Assembly: GCA_013423325.1 (NCBI GenBank)
Contig: BLJB01000788.1
Location: 616 to 21,185, forward strand
Length of the DNA stretch: 20,570 bases
Direction: 5' to 3'
Source: Usnea hakonensis
Lineage: Eukaryota; Ascomycota; Lecanoromycetes; Lecanorales; Parmeliaceae
Shown here: one piece after another, positions 1 through 11,130 of the stretch
How the letters are laid out: each line of letters begins with the position of its first letter
Position numbering within the stretch: position 1 is the first letter of the stretch
The notes under the pieces: model-generated
What the model was told of the DNA's origin: nothing
What the model saw: only the letters and a program-made list of their open reading frames with translations
Databases searched by the model: none
Program-made: the position numbers and the translations under genes

Positions 1-34
1 ATTACCTTTCGAAGTTTAGGTAGACACGACGTAT

Positions 35-63
35 AAATTCAAATTCAAATTCAAAATTCAAAA
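35..63. repeat. AAATTC microrepeat at the left edge of the gypsy fragment
   Basis: Three perfect AAATTC units (35-52) are followed by a slightly longer AAAATTC unit and a short A run. This stretch keeps CpA, unlike the sequence that follows. Gypsy reverse transcriptase similarity becomes readable only just after it, from about position 65, so the repeat may mark the junction where the gypsy copy was truncated or joined to something else. Positions 1-34 hold nothing recognisable. Confidence 0.6.
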
Positions 64-64
64 G

Positions 65-2860
65 GTTATTATAATTCTAGATACTTAATCCTTTTTCTAT
101 TACTAGTATATTATAAGAGAAAATTATTATAAATAAATTTTTATTAATTATAGAGGGTAGGAAACTTTTAATATAATAGTTATAAACTATAAAAAATTAA
201 TTATTTATATATAAAAATAAATTAAATATATTTTAAGACTATTTAAAGACTTTATAAAAGTCTATATTAATAATATTATTATCGCTTTTAAAACTCTTTA
301 GAAATATCTAATATATTTTAAATAAGTCTTCTAAATACTTATCTAAATACGTATTTATATTGAGTCTATTAAGACTTTTATAGCTTACCTATTAATTAAA
401 CTTCTAAATAAATATACTAATTTAATAAGCTTTACTACTTTTAAAGATAAAATTTATACTATTAGTTTATTTATCTTTTTAAATATATTATAAAAGTTTA
501 AAATTAATCTAAAATTAATATACTAGCTCTATAAGTATATTAAGAAGTATACTAGGATTAATAAGCCGTTATTCTTAAAGATCTACCTAAAAGGCCTTTA
601 TAATAAAGATATAATTTAATCCTATTAAAATAGAGTATAAATTTTTCTAGATTATATAAGCTACTCTAAATAAGTCTATCTTTCTAGTTTACTTTAATCT
701 TACTAGGCCTTTATTTATTAATCTAGAATCTAGTAAAAAGGCTAGAATTAGTATTATAATATACTATATTAAAGGATTCTAAATATTATAAAATTTACTT
801 ACTCTATTAAAGTCTTCTATAAAAGCTCTATTAGATTAATCCTTACTATATTCTATTAAGAAAAATATTAAGCTAATCCTCTTTTTAAACTAAATTATTA
901 ATAGCGCCGAGTTAAGGTACTAGCTAACTAAATTAAAGTTAATAAATATTATATAAATAGTATATAAAATTTAATATATAATAGAATTATTAGAGATTAC
1001 TACTATAATCTTTATAGATTATAGATTAATATTAGGAATTACTAAATAGACCTCTCTTACTACTAGTAATACTAATAAGATAAATCTATATTTAGTACGA
1101 GTATCTAATTATCTATAATAATTTAAACTTATTATTCGCTATAAGTCTAGAAAGTAGTATATAGTATTTAATACTCTATTTAGGCTAGAAAGTAGTTAGT
1201 AATCTACTATAATATAAGAAGGCGAGCTAGATATACTAATTATAACTAAAAAAGTCTTTTTAATTAATCTAGTCTATTACTTTATTACTATATTAGTAGA
1301 AATATCGCTAAAATTTAAATAATAATTAATAGAAGGCTATTATAAAGACCCGATTTATATATAGATTAATAAAGTCCTTAATACTAATATTAAGATTACT
1401 AAGTCTTCTAAAGATTATTCTATTACTAATAATAATAGTAGTAAGGGTATCGTAAAGCTTCCTTTTATCTAGAAGCCTAATAGACTTATTTTTCGCTTAA
1501 ATACTATTATAGATAATTATATCTACTATCTAAAATATCTCTATATATTAACTTTATATATTAAAGATATCCTAGAAATTATCTATAGAGAGAGTTATCC
1601 TAATTATATCTATTATCTAGAAAAGGTTTCCGCCTAATATATTAGAAATATAGTAAAGTATATTTAAAAGTATATATACTATTATCTAGAATATTAGATT
1701 TATTAGATAAAGTAGTATACGCCTTATAGGTTTATATAGCTAATTAAGTTACCGCTAGTACCTTTCTATATTATAATATTTAATTTTATCTTAATATTAT
1801 TAGTCTCTATAAAAGGCTACGATATAGTAATATTAATAATCTATAAATATATTAAGTAAAAGACTAGATAAAATTTTTATTAAACTAGCTTATATTAGTA
1901 GATTAGGGTCTCTTAAAGGTAATTTTATTAAATAGAAATTATAAATTTCTAAATAAATTATAAATCGAGCTATTTAAGCTTCTAGGAGTAGATCTTTTTT
2001 ATTTAATAGCCTATTATCTATAATCTAATAGATAGAGTAAACGTATTAACTAAATAATTAAAATTATATTATATTACTATTTAATCTATTTTAATAATTT
2101 TAGAAAGTAGCCTTCTATTTTACTATATCTATAATTATACTTAAATAACTCTATTCCTATAATTACTAGTAAGACTCCTAATAAAGTAGCTTATAGATTT
2201 ATACTAGTTATAATATTAAGTCTATAGAAGCTTAATACCTTAGATCTTACTAAAATTAATTAGATAATAATAAGGTTTACTATATTAAATACTATCGCTT
2301 TTATATAAATACGTATTAAATATTATTATAACTAGATATATATTCCCCTTAACCTTAAGAAAGGAGAATATATATTATTAAAGCTTTATAAAGAGTACTA
2401 TATTCTATTAGTAATATCTAAAAAGCTAAATATATAAAGGGTAGAACTATTTAAAATATTTTAAAAAATTAATAATCTTATATATTAACTTGATTTTCTA
2501 TTATATTAGTATATATATCTAGTAATTTTAGTCGCTTATTTAGAATTATATTCTAATTCTATTAAGGATTCTTATTACTATTCTTAATTAGTATAGCCTA
2601 CTATAGTATTAATAGAAGGCGATATAGATATCTACGTAATTAAAAAGCTATTAAAAAAAATAGTAGTCTAGGCGCGGAACTAGATAATATATTAAATATC
2701 TAGTATATTAATATAATTATAGTCCGAAGTTCGATATCTAATATAATATTAAGGATCTAGATAATATATTAGAATTAATTAAAAAATATAATAAGCGTCT
2801 AGAGTTAACTTCTACTATTACTAGTAATATTATAGAAATCTAGAAAGTCGGATCTATCTA
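65..2860 (+). pseudogene. RIP-degraded Ty3/gypsy chromovirus pol (RT, RNase H, integrase, chromodomain)
   Basis: Remains of a Ty3/gypsy polyprotein that would copy element RNA into DNA and insert it. Domains in order: RT palm, with an ILD turn at 74-82, an NYRG remnant of a HRGQE-like motif near 150, and the catalytic YxDD read as YINN at 263-274; RNase H with its typical end, a DALSRLE-like motif near 1168-1195; integrase core from about 1450 to 2240, where the first catalytic Asp is Asn at 1782-1784 and the catalytic Glu is probably Lys near 2038; a GPY/F-like stretch near 2440-2500; and a chromodomain near 2625-2790 ending in a YSPKFD-type motif. Gag, protease and the start of RT lie outside the window or are lost. 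TAA and TAG replace Gln and Trp throughout. The chromodomain places it in the chromovirus lineage common in fungi. Confidence 0.85.
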
Positions 2861-3089
2861 TTTATTTAATGAAGCCTAATATAGTCTTAATACTAAGGAA
2901 GCCTTCTATAGATAACCTCCTAATTATTACTAATACTAGTAAATCCGGTCCTATACTATCCTGTCCATACGCGAGGTTTTATATTGGTAGTACTCTAGTT
3001 ACGTATCTAGTACCTAGCCGTTATAGAACCGTTTTGTAGCTATTGGTAGCTATAGGAAACTATTATCTATTAGTAGTATAACCGTCTTA

Positions 3090-3131
3090 TAATTATCTTA
3101 TAACCGTTTAATAATCGTTATAAGATAATTA
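3090..3131. repeat. Perfect inverted repeat, 15-bp arms
   Basis: Arms at 3090-3104 and 3117-3131 are exact reverse complements, separated by 12 bases. The RNA or single-stranded DNA could form a hairpin. It lies between the gypsy pol and the minus-strand transposase, so it could belong to the gypsy LTR or to the terminal region of the DNA transposon. AT-richness raises the chance of such repeats, but 15 perfect pairs is longer than expected by accident. Confidence 0.6.
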
Positions 3132-3290
3132 GAGAAATAGCTACTAACCTCTAGAAAACCTCTATTATAACGTCTAATAGATTTAGTTATATAATATATT
3201 CTATTATATAGTAGTTATATTACCGCTCTTATACTATTCTTATATTATTCTTATATCGTTCTTTAGCTAGTTATTATACTAGTTCTATTT

Positions 3291-3410
3291 ATACCCCTAT
3301 AGATATCTTTTTATAGATATTTACCCTCCTATAAATATTTATCTCCTATAGATACTTACTTTTCTATACTCCTATAAATACGCTACCCCCTAAGTATACT
3401 TAATAATAAA
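3291..3410. repeat. Degenerate short tandem motif (CTCCTATARATAYTTA-like)
   Basis: About five imperfect copies of a pyrimidine-led motif resembling CTCCTATAGATAYTT follow one another at spacings of roughly 17-26 bases. The copies differ mostly by C/T and A/G changes, as RIP would produce. The stretch sits just beyond the C-terminal end of the minus-strand transposase and may be a subterminal repeat array of that DNA transposon or part of an LTR. Function unknown. Confidence 0.45.
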
Positions 3411-3664
3411 TAGAGCCTTCTACTTATTCTACTTCGGCTCTATCAGGATATCTACTATATATAGTAGATTATACTCTAGTACTAGTAGTCTAAAAATCTA
3501 TTACCTTAGTTAATAATAATATATTAGTAAGTCTAGTACTAGATTAAAAATTATAGCTCTTTCCGCTTCGTCCTAGTCTACTAAAGGCTTTATAAGATAG
3601 ACTACTAGAAAAGTATACTTTTTATAATAATATATATATAAAAAATATTATAATAATTAACCTT

Positions 3665-5014
3665 TAACGCGCCCGATAGCTATATAATTATTAATATTAT
3701 ATATATAGCGGTAATTAGCCCTATAGAAGCCTTCGTTAGTAAATATATATATTAGTTAGTATCTAGTCTTATTTACTAATTAGTATATACTATTTATTAA
3801 TACTACTTTAATAGTTACGGGCTAAAGTCTATTACTCTTATTCTATAGTTATCGCGGTAAGCTACTATTAAATATTAGAGAAATTAGTCCTATATAGAAA
3901 GCTTTAAATTAGTTATTACTTTTATATTAAATCCTTCTAATATAAAACCCTTTAATAATAATTAAGTAACTAGATATTAATTATTTAGTTAAATACTATA
4001 GGAGCCTTTTATATCCTTATCTAGTTAGTACTACTTATTCGCGGGAAAAAAACTTTATACTAGAGTTAGATATTATATATTAAATAGTACTAAGATATCT
4101 ATTAATTCCGGATAGCTAAAATTTTATATATCTATAAGCTCTAGCTAAAGAGACTAAATAATAATATTTTTAGTAAATAGATAAATTATAAGATTTAATA
4201 ATATAATTATATTAATTAAGCCCTTAAATACTTTAAAATTATATTAGTCTATACTAGTATACTATAGAACTAATAAGGCTTATACTTATATTTTAGCTCT
4301 CTTATAAGTATATATAAATTTATAATAATCGCGTAATATTTAGTATTATCTACTAAATATAATCTAGTATAAAAATTAGGAAGGGAAATTAGTTTCTATA
4401 ATTTTTTAGATTTATCTTTCCCCTTTATCTACTTTTTTTATTTATATCTAGCCTTATACTTAGACCTCTATAGAAATATATCTTCGGAAAAGGCTATATC
4501 TTTAATAATATCTTTTATCTTATATAATATCTATTTTTCTATATTAATATCTAAGTTCTTATTAAAGCCTTCTATAACTAGTCCTCCCGTATATTAAATA
4601 ACGTCTTAATATAATCTACGCGCTTCTAGTATATATTTATAGAGATTATTAGATTTAGTATAATATTAAATACTTACTAATATATTTAATTAAGTAATAA
4701 TATTAAATATCTTTATTATAGCTTATAGAGGTAATAGTTTTATAGTTAAATTACTTCTAGCTATTTATAGAAATAGAAGTTAGAACTAGTCTATTCTAGC
4801 TTAACTTTTTAAAATTAATAATATAAGAATTATAGTCTTTCTAGCCTTAATAAGGGACTATAACTATATATAATATACTAGGCTCTATGTATACTTCTAT
4901 CTAGAGGGAAATCGAAAGTTTTAAAATATCTTTAGATATATAAAGATACTATACTTATTTAGTATAGTACTTATAAGAAAGCTTTATAAGACCCTACCTA
5001 AATCTCTCTATTTC
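3665..5014 (-). pseudogene. Minus-strand transposase-like gene, C-terminal third (downstream of the copia insertion)
   Basis: The minus strand reads as a protein with only TAA/TAG at former Gln or Trp codons. Going down from 5009 it begins RDLGRVL-x-SFLISTIL, then an IF-x-NFRFP segment near 4920, an ISLPNFYT-like segment near 4373-4392 followed by LYLVDN, and an ILIRELKYK-like segment near 4290-4325. The order (HSEW-GLGR-like, then LPN-type, then GE-KHK-type) resembles, from memory, large transposon proteins of fungi with a Tnp2/CMC-like transposase; that name is tentative. The coding signal fades below about 3700. The fragment continues directly from the piece at 17821-16959 once the copia element is removed. 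TSD copy 5010-5014 is included. Confidence 0.6.
5010..5014. other. Target-site duplication of the copia element, left copy (ATTTC)
   Basis: The five bases atttc directly before the 5' LTR recur directly after the 3' LTR at 16954-16958. A 5-bp duplication is the usual size for Ty1/copia integration. The match ties the two LTRs, almost 12 kb apart, to one insertion event. Confidence 0.9.
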
Positions 5015-5171
5015 TGTTGAAAGTGAATTGTCATGTGATTCACTTTCATATGGTAGCGAAATCCATTGTTAGCCAAAGTAGGAAGGTTTGCCGAGGCTTA
5101 GTACTACTATATATATTTAGATACTCTTAGTAGATTCTAATTAATTAAGTATTCTACCTACTATTTTGCTA
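5015..5171 (+). repeat. Copia 5' LTR
   Basis: Begins TGTTGAAAG and ends GCTA, the final TA being a RIP-altered CA. The first ~90 bases keep CpA and TpG while the last ~60 are fully RIP-converted; the 3' LTR shows the reverse pattern. The LTR would carry the promoter and polyadenylation signals; a TATA-like stretch lies near 5107-5117. Length fits small fungal copia LTRs. Confidence 0.9.
5018..5048. repeat. Inverted repeat at the start of the copia LTR
   Basis: Arms at 5018-5028 and 5038-5048 (TGAAAGTGAAT and its reverse complement) are perfect over 11 bp with a 9-base spacer. In the 3' LTR the corresponding arms are weakened by RIP transitions. Placed within a few bases of the LTR end, it could be a protein-binding palindrome in the U3 region; this is inference only. 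Confidence 0.7.
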
Positions 5172-5188
5172 GATTATAAGCCCGGATT
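5172..5188 (+). promoter_or_regulatory. Candidate primer-binding site of copia
   Basis: The bases right after the 5' LTR (ATTATAAGCCCGG-like) are where a retrotransposon minus-strand primer site should be. The sequence resembles the internal or half-tRNA type sites used by many copia elements rather than a match to a tRNA 3' end, but RIP changes prevent naming the tRNA. Confidence 0.45.
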
Positions 5189-5779
5189 ATAGAGTATTTA
5201 TTTATATATATCTTATTATTCCCGGCTAGCTTATTAACTAAATATATATTATTACGGGGGAGTAGTCGTAAAGTCTCCTAGTATAGATAAATTAGTAATA
5301 CTAAATTTAAACTAAATTTATTATATAAACTCCCCTATTACTATAAACCTCTAAACGATAAGATAGACTTATAATATAATAGTCTAGTTAGATTATAACT
5401 ACTACTATTATTATTACTATAACCCTTAGTATAGCTTCCTAAATAAGGGGGCTAAAAGAGTAATTATAGTAAGCTAACTAAATAAAACTAAATTAGCTAA
5501 GTATTTTAAATAATATTAATTCCGCCTATAGAATACGCTAATATTAAGTTAATAGCTATATAATAGTACTTCTATAGTAATAGAAACTAAAGGTATTTAT
5601 TTTAAGCTATAAATAATTATAATAATAGATCTACTATATTTTATTTACGCGAAATATTAAGTCGTTACGGAAGCTAATAGTCGCCCGGTTAATAGGTTAT
5701 TTAATTAATATTTTCTAGAAGCGAAATTACTAGCTTTATTTAGATATAAAAGATCTTAAAATACCTCTTTAGATCCTAT
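5189..5779 (+). other. Copia 5' leader, no clear coding content
   Basis: Between the primer-binding region and the first convincing gag-like reading there are about 590 bases without a stable protein-like frame. G-rich patches (for example ACGGGGGAG near 5255 and AAGGGGGC near 5446) survive. It is probably an untranslated leader and/or a heavily damaged gag start. Confidence 0.45.
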
Positions 5780-7460
5780 TTCTTTATTATCCTCTAAACT
5801 AGAAAAACTAGTAATTTTAATAAATAATATTTTTTATTATAATAAATATTTATATATTTATCCTCCTATCTCTATTTCTATTTAGAGTATATTAAATCCC
5901 CTTTATACTCTTAAGCGAGGCCTTAGACTATAAGATATTTCTAAAGAAGATATTACTAAGTATCTTTATATTACTATATTAGAGGCTTAAGATCTTCTTA
6001 ATTTCTTTAGTTCTAGGCTACCTTCTTTAGCCTCTTAGTAAGACTTTCGTACTAAATATAATATTATTCGGTATAATTATTATATCTTTAAGCGCGATTT
6101 TCTACTTTATAATAAGGCGTTAAATAAGTCTTACTACTATCTAGAAAATAAAGAATATAATTATATATTAATCTATAAATCCGACTACTTCGTAACTCCT
6201 AATTAATTAATTTAAGAGTTATCGCTTAAAGCTATTAATAATTAAGATCTTTATAATAATATTATATAGCTAGTTATCTTTAACTCGCTTATAAGTACTT
6301 AATTTCTTTAAGTTCTAAAGAATACTTTAGAACTAGATTCTATATTATATTAAAATTAATAAATATTATTATAAGTAAGTTCTATAGAATCTCTCTCTAT
6401 ATTATTAAACTTAAATTATCTAAAGGCCTTTAACTTTAGAAGTATAAAATATATTAATATTTAATTTTCGTATTTCTCTTTAAGTATATTAAGTATAAGA
6501 ATAAAGATTATCTAGAAGTATTTATATCTACTTTAGAAGATTCGACTATAGAGTAAATAATTACTATAAATATAATAATTATAGTTACTAAGATAGAGGT
6601 AGCTAAGTAGGAACTTAATTATAAATTAGTAACTAATACTATTTAAAGTTATCTAGATAATAATATTCTTATAGATATAGAATATATTATAAATATATAT
6701 AATCTATAGAAGAAAGTTCTTTTAGATAATAAATCTAAAGAGTTAGATACTCTTAATAATTTATATTATTAATTACTTAGTTTAAACCTTTTTTTATATA
6801 AGAATATAATTAAGTTTACAGCCTAACTTAAAAATATTTATATTAAAATAACTAATATATCCTTTTTTCTAAAGTAGGAAACTAATCTTTTTATCTATCT
6901 CTTTTATAGTAGTTTAGATAAAGTATATAAAGCCTATTTTACTTATTATATCTAGATCTATAAATTAATAAATAATAAATAAATTAAGCCTACTTACTCT
7001 TTAAAGTATATTATTAATTATTTTCTATAAACTCTAGCTAATCTATTCTTTAATAATATTAAGTTAAACTATATCTTTACTATAGTTTAGCGTAATATTA
7101 AAGATATAGCTTTTTATCCTCGTAGTAGTAATTTAGAGTAGTTTACTACTATTAACCTTTAAAAGGGTACTACTTCTAACCCGAATTTATATATAATTTA
7201 AAAGCTTATTAAGTATTATATATATTATAAGAAGATATACTATATTAAAGATAAATACGATTAATTTATTAATAATACTAAGTTCTAAAAAGAAAAGAAT
7301 AAGGATAAGGATAAATTATTAAATAATAACTCTAATTCTAAACTTTAGAAAAATAAGGAGAAAAGTAGGAGAAATAAATAACCTTAATATAACTTTTCTA
7401 AAATAGAGATCTATATTATATACTATATAGAAAAGAATATAAGTCTAGATAGATAGACTT
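5780..7460 (+). pseudogene. Copia gag region with degenerate zinc knuckle
   Basis: From about 5780 the plus strand reads as a hydrophilic, helix-rich protein interrupted only by TAA/TAG at probable Gln or Trp codons, as expected for the nucleocapsid part. A frame change seems to occur near 6480-6520, so indels are likely in addition to RIP. Near 7260-7380 the reading is Lys/Asn-rich, and at about 7409-7450 a CX2CX4HX4C knuckle is suggested by Tyr at cysteine and histidine places (TGY and CAY both become TAY through RIP). The start cannot be fixed because an ATG may have been mutated. Assignment rests on position upstream of the protease and on the knuckle. Confidence 0.6.
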
Positions 7461-10400
7461 TAGATTATAATTATTTATAATATTTAACTCCGAATTATAA
7501 TATATTTATTAAGTATCGTTTACTAGATTCTACTATAGATAATATATACCTAATTAGCGATATCTCTAGAGAACTAATACTAGTTAGTATTAGAAAAGTA
7601 TATATTAATATAGTTAAAGATAGTTAAAAAAAAGATATCTTTTTTACTAATATTCTCTATCTACTTAATCTCCCTTTTAGTCTTATATCTCTTAATTAGC
7701 TTATATAAGGCGATATATCTATTAAGTTTATTTCTAATAATATTAAGATTAGCTAATTTAGTCTTATAGCGTAACTATAAGAAAATAATCTCTACTATCT
7801 TTATAAATAGGAGCCTAAATTCTTCTTAATCTCTTTTAAAACTAAGCTAATACTAATAGACCCGTAATAGATAAAAGTTACTATATTTTATAATATACTA
7901 AATATTAAAGAATATACTAATTTAGTAGATAATCTTATTATTATTTCTAGTAATTTTAACTCTAAGTTTTCTAGCTTAGATACTAGTATAGATATTAATA
8001 GTAGTATACTACTATAAAAGATTAATAATAAAATAGTTAAGCTATAATACGCCTATCTAGGGTACTTAGAATACTAGAATATAAAGAAACTAGTTAAGTT
8101 ATCTAAAGATATAGATCTAATTAAAGAGATTATTAATAAGGAGCCTTATACTCTATATATAATTAAGAAGGCTAAGAATACCCTCTATAAATCCTATATT
8201 TATCTAGAACGTAGAGAATATAAATTAATTTATAGTAATATCTACGGCCCTATTATATTATATAGCTATAATAGAGATAAATATTTTATTACCTTTCTAA
8301 ATAACTAGATAAAGCGTTTAGAAGTCGAAGCTATTAAATTTAAAAGTAAGACTTTTCCCGCTTTTAAATATTACTAGACTTATAATAAGTATAAAGATAC
8401 TGAGGTTAAATACTTATATACTAATTATAGTAAAAAGTATAAAGACTATAATTTTGATATCTATTATATAGATTATAGAATTATATAGAAGCTAACTTAA
8501 TCGAGAAACCTTAAGATAAATAGAGTTATTAAATAGTTAAGCTAAATACTTTTTAATATAATCAATATTATTATTAAAAATATTAAACTTAACTAGATCT
8601 ATTAGACTAAGCTTATAATTACTACTAATTACCTTTATAATTATAGTTTTATAACGGGACGTAAATTTATTTCCTATAAGTTTATAACTAGTTATAAGCT
8701 AAGAATCTCTTATTTATACTATATTAGAATTTTAGACTATATAACTCTAAGAAGATTTATAACTAGCTAGAAGAAAGACTAGAAACGTACTAGTAAAGAG
8801 ATTCTTATTAGCTATAAAAATAATTATATTTATAGAATACTTATTAAAGATATAATTATATAATTAGCTAAAATTATCTAGAAATTTAAAAAAAATCGTA
8901 TATTATCTAAAATTATATTATCTAAAATTATATTATCTAAAATTATACTAGTCCCTGTAAAGTAAGATAAGATATTTATACTAATAGTAACTATTCTTCC
9001 TATAGATAATTTAGATCTAGATAAACTTATTTAACCTTTATTATATATTATTTTATTTACTCTAAAGCCGGTATATTTCTCTATTATTTATAATTCTAGA
9101 GTATCTACTTCTATCTTAATACCTAAATCTACTCTAATTCTATAAGGGTCTATCTTAACTCTATATAAGGATCTATATCTAAATTATTTATATATAGTTC
9201 TATAAGAAAGTCTCTTACTAGATCTACTCTCTTTGTTTATCTTAATTACTTAGGCTTTAAATATAGAGCCTTATAAGTTAAAGATTTATAAAGAAGCTAT
9301 AAAAAGCTCTTTTAATAAGAAATAAAAAAATAGTATATCTAATAAAATTAACTTTCTATAAGAGAATAATATATAGAAGCTTATAGATCTACTAAAAGGC
9401 CGTATCGTCTTATATAGTTATTAAGTCTATATTATTAAATATAGTCTAAAGGGGGAGGTTACGCGATATAAAGCCTATTAAATTATATATAGTTTTAAAT
9501 AGCGAGAGGGCTTAGATTTTAATAAAATCTTTACTACTATAGTTAAGTCTATATTATATAAAACTATATTTACTTTAGCTATCGCTAATAATTAGAATTT
9601 AGAGTAGATAAATATTAAAACTACTTTTTTTTATAGCTACGTTAAAGAAGAAATTTACGTAAAGTAGTCTATTAGTTTTATAGATCTAAAATATTCTATT
9701 TATATATATAAATTTAAAAAGGTACTCTATAGTCTTAAGTAGTCTTTTTATATCTAGTATAATACTTTTATTATCTATATATAAGAGAATAGCTTTATCT
9801 CTATTAATATAGACTTTAATATCTTTATAAACTTTAAGACTAGCTTAATTATCGCCCTTTATATAAATAACGTTCTTATTACTAGTCTATCTAGAGAAAA
9901 TATCTAGTATCTTAAAGATACACTTTATACTAAATTTAAAATAAGCGATCTTAATATATATAGCTATTATCTAGATATAACTATTATTTAGAATTATATA
10001 AATTATACTTTTTACTTTAATTAATTAGTTTATATTAAATACTTTCTATATACTTATAATATATAGAAGTCTAAATCTTAATCTATATTTATAAAAACTA
10101 TCTCCTACCCTTTATTTATTAAAAAAGATTACGTAGTCTCTACTAATTTACGATAGACTTATTAATCCGCTATTAGCTCCTTTATATATACTATACTAGA
10201 TACTAGATCTAATATTATATTTATTATCTCTATTATATCCCGTTTCTCTTTTAACTCTACTAAGGTTTACTACTCTATTATTAAGCGTATCTTTAGATAT
10301 TTATAATTAATAGTAATATAATACCTTATTTACTAAGATTTACTTTAAGATCTAGTAGGCTATATAGACTCTAATTAGACTAATAACTATATTACTCGTA

Positions 10401-10838
10401 AATTAACTTTAAGCTATATTTATAATCTAGAAAATAAGACTATTAGCTAGTCTTCTAAATATTAAGCTACTATTATATTATTAACTTATAAGGCTAAATA
10501 TATTAATTAGATCTAAGCTATTAAAGAGGTTATCTAATTAAAGGGGCTTTTAAGGGAGATTTATCTTAAGGGGGATCTTTAAATTATTATTATTTATAGT
10601 AATAATTAAGGTACTATTATATTTATAAAGAATTCTCTATACTATAGCTATACTAAATATATTAATATCTAATACTATTAGATACGAGGATAAATTAATA
10701 CCTAATAGCTAGATAGATCTAAAATATATCCCAACTAATAAGTAGATCGCTAATAGACTTACTAAAGTATTCTATAGAGATAAGTTTAAAACCTTTTATA
10801 CTCTATTTAGTCTTAAACTATATCTATAATAATTTTAA
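7461..10838 (+). pseudogene. Copia pol: protease, integrase, reverse transcriptase, RNase H
   Basis: Protease: LLDST (ancestral DSG-type) at 7520-7534, then an LPFSLISLNQLIQ segment near 7670-7705. Pre-integrase domain: YLGYLEYQNIKKL-like at about 8050-8095. Integrase: first Asp is Asn at 8237-8239, second Asp is Asn at 8423-8425, Glu is Lys at 8531-8533; the last two are 36 codons apart, matching the DX35E spacing. Reverse transcriptase from about 9240: YKARQII-like region near 9460, YVDD read as YINN at 9860-9871. RNase H from about 10260 with the SNNQG-type motif near 10600 and TKYINIQ near 10645, ending near 10838. Every catalytic acidic residue checked is altered, so the enzyme set is inactive. 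The protein stops about 20 bases before the polypurine tract, leaving no room for an extra gene. Confidence 0.88.
8900..8944 (+). repeat. Three perfect 15-bp tandem units inside copia pol
   Basis: The unit ATATTATCTAAAATT occurs three times without a mismatch. Fifteen bases equal five codons, so the array adds two extra pentapeptide copies (read ILSKI) without shifting the frame. It lies between the integrase core and the RT domain, a tolerant linker. Perfect identity suggests expansion late, perhaps after most RIP. Confidence 0.9.
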
Positions 10839-10856
10839 ATTATTTTCTACTATTAG

Positions 10857-10869
10857 TATATAGGAGTAT
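10857..10869 (+). repeat. Copia polypurine tract and left copy of a 13-bp direct repeat
   Basis: TATATAGGAG is the purine stretch expected just before a 3' LTR, and the next three bases equal the first three of the 3' LTR as it stands at 16797. The same 13 bases (14 with the preceding g) recur at 16787-16799, directly at the real 3' LTR. The simplest reading is that something inserted exactly here and duplicated this target. Confidence 0.7.
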
Positions 10870-11032
10870 CTCGCTTCTTAATTATAATAGTAGTACTATT
10901 TATAATTAGCCCCCCGCCTTTCGAGTAATTAACCGGGTAATCTATCTAAGTCTATAGAGTCCTAATATTAGCCTTAATATTATATACTTTAGATTTCTCT
11001 ATTATTTCTAGAGCTCTAGCCCTTCTATACTC

Positions 11033-11128
11033 GATAGACTCTCTAGTATTAACTACCAATTAATCCTCTTCTTTTCCTTATTAACTAGTCTATATTTGAT
11101 AAACTTTCTAATATTAACTACTAATTAA
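11033..11128. repeat. 65-bp period tandem repeat, second unit cut by LINE1
   Basis: The segment starting at 11033 (GATAGACTCTCTAGTATTAA) reappears at 11098 with only C/T or G/A changes. The second unit stops at 11128 where LINE1 begins and seems to resume at 16544, where an AACTAC-AATTAAT-CTCTTCTTT stretch matches unit 1 at 11051-11074. So the LINE entered the repeat array of the 488-bp sequence. Confidence 0.65.
11116..11128. other. LINE1 target-site duplication, left copy
   Basis: AACTACTAATTAA here and at 16544-16556 are identical and lie directly outside the 5' start and the 3' tail of LINE1. A 13-bp duplication suits target-primed LINE integration. Confidence 0.75.
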
Positions 11129-11130
11129 GA

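Larger units (their letters stand above)
2861..3664. other. Non-coding interval: gypsy 3' tail/LTR and 3' flank of the minus-strand transposase gene
   Basis: No convincing reading frame on either strand. The part at about 2955-3060 keeps several TpG and a CpA, so it is less RIP-mutated than its surroundings, as expected near an element edge. It is the likely place for the gypsy 3' LTR, but the boundary cannot be fixed because the 5' LTR lies outside the window. The rest should include the 3' untranslated end and terminus of the minus-strand transposon; no terminal inverted repeat was recognised. Confidence 0.4.

Noticed and set aside
65..2860. Gypsy pol and copia pol as parts of a single element
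   Set aside because: Domain order differs (RT before integrase in the first, integrase before RT in the second), a chromodomain ends the first, and copia has its own LTRs and target duplication.
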